A stretch of 8,153 nucleotides of DNA, from contig DASQAZ010000124.1 in the NCBI GenBank assembly GCA_035635475.1, positions 1 through 8,153 of the forward strand, in the 5' to 3' direction. A model generated the notes under the pieces. The model did not search any database. It was not told the origin of the DNA and worked only from the letters and a program-made list of their open reading frames with translations. This DNA is from VBOC01 sp035635475 (lineage in GTDB: Bacteria; Bacteroidota; Ignavibacteria; UBA10030; SZUA-254). Position 1 is the first letter of the stretch. Every line of letters starts with the position of its first letter. Positions 1 through 5,774 of the stretch are shown here, piece after piece. The position numbers were made by a program, and so were the translations under genes.

Positions 1-1041
1 GTTTCCGACCCCCTCGCGAGAGGATCTGGATATTGGTTGAAATTCACCGGCGCCCAGACGATCGGTATCCCCAGCTCTCCGAATACGAGCGTGACGGCGA
101 CCGTCGCGGCGAACTGGAACATGATCGGGTCTGTGACCTCCCCTGTCAGCACCGGCGCTATCGTCCCGGGAGGGGGCACCTCGATTTCATCTCCGTTCTT
201 CGGCTTCGCGAGCGGTTATTTTGTTGCCTCGACCATCGACCCAGGTCGCGCCTATTGGGTGAAGTGCACCGGCCCGGGAACCCTGACGATTTCGGCCTCC
301 CTCGCGTCGCCAAAAGCGGCGGCCGCGGCGGACGATCTCGCACGGTTGAATTCACTGAGAGTTCAGGATGCGGGCGGGAGCGCGCAAACGCTCTATTTCG
401 GAGACGCAGCCAAGCTGTCGACCCCGGTGACTCAATTCGAATTGCCGCCTCCGCCGCCTGAGGGTGTGATGGACGTGCGGTTCGCCTCGGGCCGAGTGGC
501 GGAAACTCATCCAGCAAATTTCGCGGGAGAACTTTCCTACCGGATCAGCGTTTCTTCGGCAGCATTTCCGCTCACAATAAGCTGGAGCCTGAAGGATGGA
601 GGCCAGAACTCTTACGTGCTGACGTACCAGGCCGGCAAGTCTGAGGTGAGAAAACCTCTTCTTGCCAGGGGCCAGGTCGTGATTCAGCAGCCCGTCTCGG
701 GAATGGTCCTCCGCGTGACCACAGGCAGGGGCGAACTCCCGGCGTCGTTCGCACTGGATCAGAACTATCCCAACCCGTTCAACCCGACGACGGAAATTCA
801 TTACGCCTTGCCGGTGGACGCGCACGTCACCCTGAAAATCTTTAACGTCACCGGCCAGGAAATCGCGAGCGTTGTCGACGGGGATCAGGCGGCGGGCTTC
901 CATGCCATCTCCTGGAACTCGCGGAACCAGGCAAATGAACCGATCGGAAGCGGCGTGTATTTCTATCGCCTCGTTGCCTCGGGACTCAACGCATCGGGCC
1001 ACACCTTCGATCAGGTGCGCAAGATGATTCTCTTGAAATAG
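1..1041 (+). CDS. T9SS type A sorting domain-containing secreted protein, 3' part
   Basis: This is the C-terminal 346 residues of a secreted protein; the reading frame is open to the left edge, so the true start lies outside (the TTG at 37 is internal). From the left it shows the end of one repeat unit (GYWLKF, residues 10-15), a full second unit (WNMIGS at 39-44 to YWVK at 85-88), a beta-rich linker with a proline run (ELPPPPPEG, about 147-155, followed by DVRF), and a sorting domain (about 250-346). That domain has the signature QNYPNPFNPTTEI, a GxxIxxxxD core, the GSGVYFYRL strand and the end KMILLK. In T9SS cargo this domain directs passage through the outer-membrane pore and is then usually cleaved while the protein is anchored to the surface. 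The catalytic or binding part, if any, is upstream and unseen, so substrate and activity are unknown. The repeats match the last gene of the window, so the two are paralogs. The domain call is firm; the protein's job is not. Confidence 0.92.
   Translation, partial: VSDPLARGSGYWLKFTGAQTIGIPSSPNTSVTATVAANWNMIGSVTSPVSTGAIVPGGGTSISSPFFGFASGYFVASTIDPGRAYWVKCTGPGTLTISASLASPKAAAAADDLARLNSLRVQDAGGSAQTLYFGDAAKLSTPVTQFELPPPPPEGVMDVRFASGRVAETHPANFAGELSYRISVSSAAFPLTISWSLKDGGQNSYVLTYQAGKSEVRKPLLARGQVVIQQPVSGMVLRVTTGRGELPASFALDQNYPNPFNPTTEIHYALPVDAHVTLKIFNVTGQEIASVVDGDQAAGFHAISWNSRNQANEPIGSGVYFYRLVASGLNASGHTFDQVRKMILLK
112..267 (+). repeat. WNMIGS...YWVK protein repeat unit in the first gene
   Basis: This is a unit of 52 codons that starts with N-W-N-M-I-G-S and ends with A-Y-W-V-K. 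The end of a preceding unit (G-Y-W-L-K-F) is visible at 28-45. The same two-unit module recurs in the last gene at 7854-8006 and 8073 onward. The 17 bases aactggaacatgatcgg are identical at 112-128 and 8073-8089. I recognise this module from secreted FCB-group proteins, where it sits just before the linker and sorting domain. Its function is not known to me. Confidence 0.8.
748..1038 (+). other. T9SS type A C-terminal sorting domain (region of the first CDS)
   Basis: The last 97 residues or so of the first gene form a complete type A sorting domain. It opens with the FALDQNYPNPFNPTT box, continues with alternating strands (HVTLKIFNVTGQEIASV), a turn containing WNSRN, the strand GVYFYRLVA, and closes on a basic residue (KMILLK). 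The YPNPFNPTT form is common in Ignavibacteria and related lineages. Its completeness shows that the gene ends naturally at the TAG at 1039-1041 and is not truncated at this end. Confidence 0.93.
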
Positions 1042-1049
1042 TGGGCCGG

Positions 1050-1121
1050 GTTCCCACTTTCAACCAGCCCGCCGGCGAAGCAGGTATTGTTCAGGGCGCG
1101 GGTCCCGGTGAAAGAGGGAAC
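1050..1121. repeat. Long inverted repeat between the first and second genes
   Basis: The left arm GTTCCCACTTTCA (1050-1062) pairs with the right arm TGAAAGAGGGAAC (1109-1121) at 12 of 13 positions; the single mismatch is A against A. A G-T pair (1049/1122) can extend it outward. The 46-base interior is GC-rich and can partly pair with itself (CCCGCC near 1068-1073 with GGCGCGGG near 1095-1102). It lies entirely in the gap between the two genes. As RNA it would form a long hairpin acting as a terminator-like, processing or stability element. No T tract follows the right arm, so it is not a standard intrinsic terminator. By rough estimate such a match in a gap this short is unlikely by chance. 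Confidence 0.6.
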
Positions 1122-1165
1122 TGCTGAGTACTGTATAGATTCGATAGGGCTGGGAAACGTTCCGG

Positions 1166-4100
1166 ATGAATGTTTTCCAGCCCTTTAATTTGCGGGGACG
1201 ATTGATTCTACGGGTTCGACCCACCTTTGCACGGAAGCTCTCCGGGAGAAGGCCGGGCTGGTACGTTGCTTCTCTCGCTGCGCTTTTGATCGGGGGGGGA
1301 ATCCCCCCTCTCGCCTCCATCCTCCACGCCTCGGAAAAGAAGGTGCCTGCCAGCCCGCGCGCCGCTTTGGCCGTGTCCGGATCCCCCCGATCTTCGCTCA
1401 TGAACATTAACAACGTATCGATGTGGGCGAGCGACAATGGCATGCTCGAGCGAAGGCCCGGCGATTTGACTGCGGGCGTCACGTTTCCGCGCGGCACGAC
1501 AACGGTCGTCTACGCGGGCGGCCTCCTCTGGTGCGGCAAGGTCTTCGACGGTTCCTTGCCCGTCCGGCGTGCCGGAGGCCAGACGTACAATTACGGCACC
1601 GTCCCGGGCCGGATCATCAGGCCGGGAGTCGCTGAAAATCCGGGAAACGCGGATGTGCGGGTCTATCGCATCCGCCGGGATTGGGCGACGGCGGACTTGA
1701 AGCAGGATGCGGCCGAGTTTTTCAATGTGGCGTCAGCTCGGGTCACTGCGGAGCAGATACAGCAGGTGCGCGACCAGTACAGAACGGACTGGCTTGAGTG
1801 GCCGTGGGAAAAAGGGGCGCCCTATTACGAACGGAACAGTCTCCCGGGATATCAGCCCGATTCCGGAGCGACCGCTGACTCTTCGTCGGATGAACCCGGC
1901 CTGGCCGCGGCCGACCAGGTCTTGTGGTTTGTTGCGAATGATCTCGATCCCGCTGCCACCGCGGGCCTGTACGGTTCGCCACCCGTCGGCATGGAGATGC
2001 AGGTGACATGTTGGGCTTTCGCACACTCCGATGACCTCAAAAATGTCATTTATCAGCGGTATCGCCTTATCTATAAGGGCACCGGGACAACGCCTGCCGA
2101 TGCCAGAATCGACTCGCTCTATTTCGCCAAGTGGGTCGATCCGGATATCGGCGACTACTCCGACGATTACGCGGGATTTTCCACCGGCAGGTCGATGGGT
2201 TATGCTTACAATTCCACGGCCGTCGATACCAAGTTTCAGGGATTCGGCCTTGTTCCGCCGGTGGTCGGGTATGACCTGATCCAGGGGCCGCGCATCCCGC
2301 AACCGGGCTCGACGGCCCACTGGGACCTGCGGAATGTTCAGGGCTATGCGAATCTTTCCGCAACTGCATTTCACTATTTTAACGGCACAACCCGCGCCAA
2401 CGATTTCGACCTCGGGAATTATGCGGGGACGTTGGAATGGTGGAACGTTGTCCGCGGATATCATTCGAATCCAATCCCGGCGCCGCCGTGCCAGGTCGAT
2501 CCGACCACGCGCTTATGCACGCAATTCGAACTTCCGGGCGATCCCAGATCGCTCGAGGGTTGGGTCGACGGCAGGTCCGAACCGGCGGGAGACCGGCACT
2601 TCGTCATTTCTTCCGGTCCGGTTACGATGCTCCGCGGCGACACGCAGGAAGTCGTAACCGCCTTCGTCGGCGCAATCGGCAAGGATAACCGGGACGGGAT
2701 CACCCCTCTTGAAAAGTTCGACGATGCCGCGCAGGATGCCTTCAATCTGAATTTCGCGTACCCCGATCCGGTCCCCGAACCGCCGTTGCGGATCGTCGAG
2801 CTGGAGAACCAACTCATTCTCGACTGGGAGAAAGATACGGCTCAGATCCGAAAGATCGAGTCGTACAATTCCAGCGGATACCGCTTCGAAACGTACCGCA
2901 TCTACCAGCTTCCGCTTCCGGGCGCCGGGCCATCGAGCGCTCTTCTGCTTCCCCCATTCGATATTTCCACACCGCGGTTCGTGACGGTCGCGAAGGACTT
3001 CTTCCGTGAGCGTGCCCTCGTAAACGGGCAGCCCTATTACTATGCCGTCACGGCCGTCATGGCGAATCCCGATCCTGCCATTTCCGGGCGGCGCATCGAG
3101 TCGCCGCTTGTTGTCCATCGTGCAACCCCACACAGCCCGAACCCGGGGGTCGTCTATCCGTTTCAAATCGGAGAGATCGCCCCCAGTGTGACAAACTTCG
3201 TGGGGATCAACGATGCCGTTGTGGACATTCAGTATTTCGATCCGACGCAGCCAGACGGCCACGTCTACAAGGTGCTGTTCCACGTATGCCATGACCAGAT
3301 TTGCCAGCTCGAACACAAACCCCGATGGGACTTCATCGATTCGACGATGAACGACACGCTCCTTCACCAGATACGCATGGATACGATCCCGCAACGCGTG
3401 ATCGAACGCGGCCTGACGATACGGTCAATTTCGCCCCTGACCACGATGAAGGGGGTGTTCGAGACTGAATCAGGATTTTTACCCGCGAGGAACAATGTCT
3501 TCAACGCTCCCAATCCCGGAAATAATTATATGGTTGTGAGCGGAGGAACCTCCCAGCTCGATACGCTCAAAGGGGGTCACGCGCTCGACCTTGACGTGGA
3601 ACTTCGATTCAGTGGCGACTCCAGCTGGACGATTTTTATCGGCGCCCTACCGAGGTTTTCGCGCTGGGTCCGCGTGCCGTTCACCGCATGGCAGTTGATC
3701 GTGAACGGACGCGACACGACGTATCGCCAACTGTACACGACGGTGTCGGATCAGGGGAGGGACAGCGTGTGGCGCGCTGCAGACCTCCTCGGTTTGATTT
3801 ATAACGATAAACCGGTCAACGTGTTTTATCCCGTGACGATCATGGTGGATAGTTTGCAAATCGGACCCAATACCTTCCTGGGCGGCATCTACTACGATGA
3901 CATCCCGCGGCGGCCCGATTCGAGCATGATGAAGGCGTATCAGTGGACGAACGCCGCAGGATACAAGGGCGCGAAGACAACGATCTGGAAGGCGTACGTC
4001 GCCGATGTGGACGACGACGGAATTCCGGCTCCGCGCGGAACCGTCATCCGTTTTGAGCGCTACAAACAGGTCAGGGACCTCGACCAAAAACTCTTCCATC

Positions 4101-4474
4101 CTCCGGCGGTGACGAAGACCGATGCTTTGGCGGTGCGGCGTGAGATCGAACGCATTAACGTCTTTCCAAACCCCTACTACGGGATGAACCGCGCCGAGGT
4201 GAGCCGGTTTCAGCGATTCGTGACGTTCAATCACCTCCCCCGGTCTGCGACGATCCGGATCTTCAATCTTTCGGGCATCCACGTCCGGACAATTCTGAAG
4301 GACGACGACACGCAATTCTCGACATGGGACCTTAACAATGAAAACGGTCTCCCGGTGGCCGGAGGACTTTACCTTGCGCACCTTGACTTGCGCGACGGGA
4401 ACGGGATCGATCTGGGCGCGAAGAATCTGAAGCTGATGATCGTGCGCGAGGCGCAGACATTTGGGAATGAATAA
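1166..4474 (+). CDS. Large secreted beta-rich protein (1102 aa) with FN3-like and T9SS/FlgD-like C-terminal domain
   Basis: I recognise this as a family of long secreted proteins of unknown function found in Ignavibacteria-like genomes. The N-terminus has an unusually long basic stretch (about 31 residues), then a hydrophobic segment WYVASLAALLIGGGIPPLASIL (about 32-53), read as a signal peptide. Conserved family blocks follow: YAGGLLWCGK (116-125), EWPWEKGAPY (211-220), ADQVLWFVANDLD (about 249-261) and SGPVTMLRGDTQEVV (about 482-496). A fibronectin-III-like domain lies at about 540-650 (NQLILDWEKD ... YYYAVTAV). A D-rich loop, DVDDDGIPAP, lies near 950. The C-terminal domain (about 995-1102) begins INVFPNPYYGMN and includes ATIRIFNLSGIHVRTI and GGLYLAHLDL. 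It resembles a sorting domain but runs on past the last strand to REAQTFGNE. ATG 1166 is the most upstream start, since an in-frame TAG lies at 1145-1147; a weak GGGA precedes it. The stop overlaps the next gene by 8 bases, so the two are probably cotranscribed. Substrate and activity are unknown. Confidence 0.9.
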   Translation: MNVFQPFNLRGRLILRVRPTFARKLSGRRPGWYVASLAALLIGGGIPPLASILHASEKKVPASPRAALAVSGSPRSSLMNINNVSMWASDNGMLERRPGDLTAGVTFPRGTTTVVYAGGLLWCGKVFDGSLPVRRAGGQTYNYGTVPGRIIRPGVAENPGNADVRVYRIRRDWATADLKQDAAEFFNVASARVTAEQIQQVRDQYRTDWLEWPWEKGAPYYERNSLPGYQPDSGATADSSSDEPGLAAADQVLWFVANDLDPAATAGLYGSPPVGMEMQVTCWAFAHSDDLKNVIYQRYRLIYKGTGTTPADARIDSLYFAKWVDPDIGDYSDDYAGFSTGRSMGYAYNSTAVDTKFQGFGLVPPVVGYDLIQGPRIPQPGSTAHWDLRNVQGYANLSATAFHYFNGTTRANDFDLGNYAGTLEWWNVVRGYHSNPIPAPPCQVDPTTRLCTQFELPGDPRSLEGWVDGRSEPAGDRHFVISSGPVTMLRGDTQEVVTAFVGAIGKDNRDGITPLEKFDDAAQDAFNLNFAYPDPVPEPPLRIVELENQLILDWEKDTAQIRKIESYNSSGYRFETYRIYQLPLPGAGPSSALLLPPFDISTPRFVTVAKDFFRERALVNGQPYYYAVTAVMANPDPAISGRRIESPLVVHRATPHSPNPGVVYPFQIGEIAPSVTNFVGINDAVVDIQYFDPTQPDGHVYKVLFHVCHDQICQLEHKPRWDFIDSTMNDTLLHQIRMDTIPQRVIERGLTIRSISPLTTMKGVFETESGFLPARNNVFNAPNPGNNYMVVSGGTSQLDTLKGGHALDLDVELRFSGDSSWTIFIGALPRFSRWVRVPFTAWQLIVNGRDTTYRQLYTTVSDQGRDSVWRAADLLGLIYNDKPVNVFYPVTIMVDSLQIGPNTFLGGIYYDDIPRRPDSSMMKAYQWTNAAGYKGAKTTIWKAYVADVDDDGIPAPRGTVIRFERYKQVRDLDQKLFHPPAVTKTDALAVRREIERINVFPNPYYGMNRAEVSRFQRFVTFNHLPRSATIRIFNLSGIHVRTILKDDDTQFSTWDLNNENGLPVAGGLYLAHLDLRDGNGIDLGAKNLKLMIVREAQTFGNE
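1292..1308 (+). repeat. G8/C6 homopolymer hairpin in the signal-peptide coding region
   Basis: Eight consecutive G (1292-1299), the triplet AAT and six consecutive C (1303-1308) form a perfect 6-base stem with a 3-base loop. It encodes G-G-G-I-P-P at about residues 43-48, inside the hydrophobic part of the signal peptide. A change of one G would shift the frame and destroy the 1102-residue protein. Such tracts can slip during replication and are also prone to sequencing error. The sequence shows the tract; variation is inferred. Confidence 0.6.
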
Positions 4475-5525
4475 GATTCTATTCGAAATGATCGGTCCGG
4501 TCGTGCGAGTCGCCGCTCTGTGGGCGGTTGCAGGCGCACTTGCAAGCAATCCCGCGTACGGGGGACGCGGCGACAAGTCCGGGACAGCGGCGGCACCCGA
4601 ATTATTAATCCCCGTCGGTGCCCGCTCGATCGGAATCGGAGGCGCATCGCTGGCGACCGCCGCCGGCGTGGAGGCGCTGTACTGGAACCCCGCCGGGCTC
4701 GCACGCGCAGAGGGCGGCACGGATGTGATGTTTTCCCACATGAGTTATCTTGCAGAGATCGGGGTGGAGTACGGGGCTCTGAGCACGCGACTGGGAAATA
4801 TCGGTTACATCGGATTGGCGGTGAAATCCCTCTCCGTCGGAGAGATCCCGATCACAACGGAGGATCAACCCGACGGAACGGGTGGAACGGCTTCCCCGAC
4901 GTTTCTCGTTATCGGCGGGACGTTTTCCCGGCAGCTATCGGATCGGATCTACGTGGGCGTCACATCGAATGTCGTGTACGAGAAAATGGATCGGGTCTCG
5001 GCGACCGGAGTCGCCTTCACCGGGGGCGTTCAGTATACGGGGCTCGGCGGCGTCGAAGGGCTCAGCCTGGGTGCGGTTGTGAAAAATGTGGGCCCGAAAA
5101 TGAAGTACGATGGCTCCGGCCTGCTGCGCACCGCCGATGTGGGCGACGCTTCGCGGGGCAGTTCTCCGTTGAAAATCGAGGCGGCATCCTCCGACCTCCC
5201 GTCGACGATCGAGATCGGGCTCGCTTATACAACGGAAGTCACCGGCGCCGGCAGGTTGAGTGTGCAGTCGGCATTTCAAAACAACAATTATTCGGAAGAC
5301 GAATATCGGTTTGGCGGCGAGTACGTCTATGACAATTTGCTCTCCCTCCGGGCGGGAATGGCGCTTTCCCCGCAGAGTACTGGAAATGAGTATATTTACG
5401 GCCCTTCGGGAGGGATCGGAATTCACTCGCTTTTACAGGGAGCCAACGTATCGGTCGACTACGCCTTCCGCTGGGTGAGGTATTTCAACGGCAACCATGT
5501 CATCAGTTTGAATGTCCGTTTTTAG
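4467..5525 (+). CDS. PorV/PorQ family outer-membrane beta-barrel protein
   Basis: This is a protein of 352 residues of the PorV/PorQ (UPF0164-like) family. PorV is an outer-membrane barrel of the T9SS that collects folded cargo from the translocation pore and delivers it to the surface attachment machinery; FCB genomes often carry several paralogs. The N-terminal 33 residues form a signal peptide (hydrophobic VVRVAALWAVAGALA, then a cut near NPAYG-G). The family hallmark follows at about 47-81: LLIPVGARSIGIGGAS, a variable turn, then ALYWNPAGLAR. The remainder is alternating beta strands with glycine-rich turns (GALSTRLGNIGYIGLAV, GVTSNVVYEKM, LSLRAGMALSPQ). It ends in N-V-R-F; a terminal phenylalanine is typical of barrels inserted by the BAM machinery. 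ATG 4467 is chosen over TTG 4461 because it is a standard start and gives a normal signal peptide. The start overlaps the preceding stop (4472-4474), which suggests translational coupling; there is no strong Shine-Dalgarno site. Whether this is the main PorV or a paralog dedicated to its neighbour cannot be told here. Confidence 0.92.
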   Translation: MNKILFEMIGPVVRVAALWAVAGALASNPAYGGRGDKSGTAAAPELLIPVGARSIGIGGASLATAAGVEALYWNPAGLARAEGGTDVMFSHMSYLAEIGVEYGALSTRLGNIGYIGLAVKSLSVGEIPITTEDQPDGTGGTASPTFLVIGGTFSRQLSDRIYVGVTSNVVYEKMDRVSATGVAFTGGVQYTGLGGVEGLSLGAVVKNVGPKMKYDGSGLLRTADVGDASRGSSPLKIEAASSDLPSTIEIGLAYTTEVTGAGRLSVQSAFQNNNYSEDEYRFGGEYVYDNLLSLRAGMALSPQSTGNEYIYGPSGGIGIHSLLQGANVSVDYAFRWVRYFNGNHVISLNVRF

Positions 5526-5623
5526 CCCATTTTCGGGTCGCAGAGAGGGCATCCGTAATAGGAAATTCGCAAAATTTTTTCTGCAAAGGAACCCCGATCG
5601 AAGCATTATTTTGAAGAAAAGGC
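5526..5623. other. AT-rich intergenic stretch upstream of the last gene's promoter
   Basis: After the TAG of the PorV-like gene there is no supported gene until 5775. A run of A4T6 (5571-5580), preceded by AAATT (5563-5567) that can pair weakly with AATTT (5573-5577), is the only thing resembling a terminator. Its stem is all A/T, so I do not call one. From about 5602 the sequence is A/T-rich (attattttgaagaaaa), as in an upstream activating element for the promoter at 5624. Confidence 0.4.
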
Positions 5624-5652
5624 TTGACAATATTTCGGAAAAAATCTATATT
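5624..5652 (+). promoter_or_regulatory. Sigma-70-type promoter of the last gene
   Basis: The -35 box TTGACA (5624-5629) is a perfect consensus. It is followed by exactly 17 bases and the -10 box TATATT (5647-5652), which matches TATAAT at five of six positions. The sequence just upstream is A/T-rich. Transcription would start near 5659-5660, giving a leader of about 115 bases before ATG 5775. No TAnnTTTG element of the Bacteroides/Flavobacterium type is present. This is the strongest promoter I can see in the window. Confidence 0.82.
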
Positions 5653-5659
5653 CAATGTG

Positions 5660-5774
5660 TCCCCCGGTCGATTTTGACCAAGTGCAACATGAAGTTGTTG
5701 CGGGTAAGTACGCCGTACTCAATAAACTTCTCGTTCCACACTGTCATCTAGAGTTCCCGAAAGGATCACCGCCT
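5660..5774 (+). promoter_or_regulatory. Structured 5' leader of the last gene
   Basis: The inferred leader contains three short inverted repeats in a row: GGTC/GACC (5666-5669 with 5676-5679), GCAACA/TGTTGC (5684-5689 with 5696-5701, loop TGAAGT) and AGTAC/GTACT (5707-5711 with 5715-5719, loop GCC). The second and third are perfect. They could be RNA stem-loops or, for the third, a protein-binding palindrome. I do not recognise a known riboswitch. No open reading frame here looks real. Confidence 0.4.
5760..5765 (+). promoter_or_regulatory. Shine-Dalgarno site AAAGGA
   Basis: AAAGGA lies 9 bases before ATG 5775 and is the best ribosome-binding site in the window. It fixes the start of the last gene. 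The two internal genes have only weak GGGA-like sites. Confidence 0.7.

Noticed and set aside
1134..1139. TATAGA as a -10 box for the 1102-residue gene
   Set aside because: No -35-like sequence lies 16-18 bases upstream (that region is the right arm of the inverted repeat), so it cannot be called a promoter.
2513..3394. A 293-codon open frame on the minus strand
   Set aside because: It is entirely antisense to a well-supported gene and shows no motif or signal peptide; it is a GC-driven shadow.
4461..4463. TTG as start of the PorV-like gene
   Set aside because: It adds only two residues; ATG 4467 follows immediately, is the standard codon, and couples better with the stop at 4472-4474.
3647..4741. 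A 364-codon open frame on the minus strand
   Set aside because: It lies opposite the C-terminal half of the 1102-residue protein, has no recognisable domain, and has a composition (R, P, H, V rich) typical of antisense frames in GC-rich genes.
5563..5580. AAATT/AATTT pairing plus a T6 run as a terminator of the PorV-like gene
   Set aside because: The stem is five A/T pairs only, too weak for an intrinsic terminator.
5512..5751. A 79-codon frame spanning the intergenic region
   Set aside because: It starts inside the PorV-like gene, runs through the promoter and leader, and encodes a basic sequence with no family features or ribosome site.
5763..5773. GGATCACCgCC just before the last gene resembles the 3' end of 16S rRNA in the sense direction
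   Set aside because: Only eight bases match continuously, no other rRNA sequence is nearby, and the AAAGGA part is explained as a Shine-Dalgarno site.
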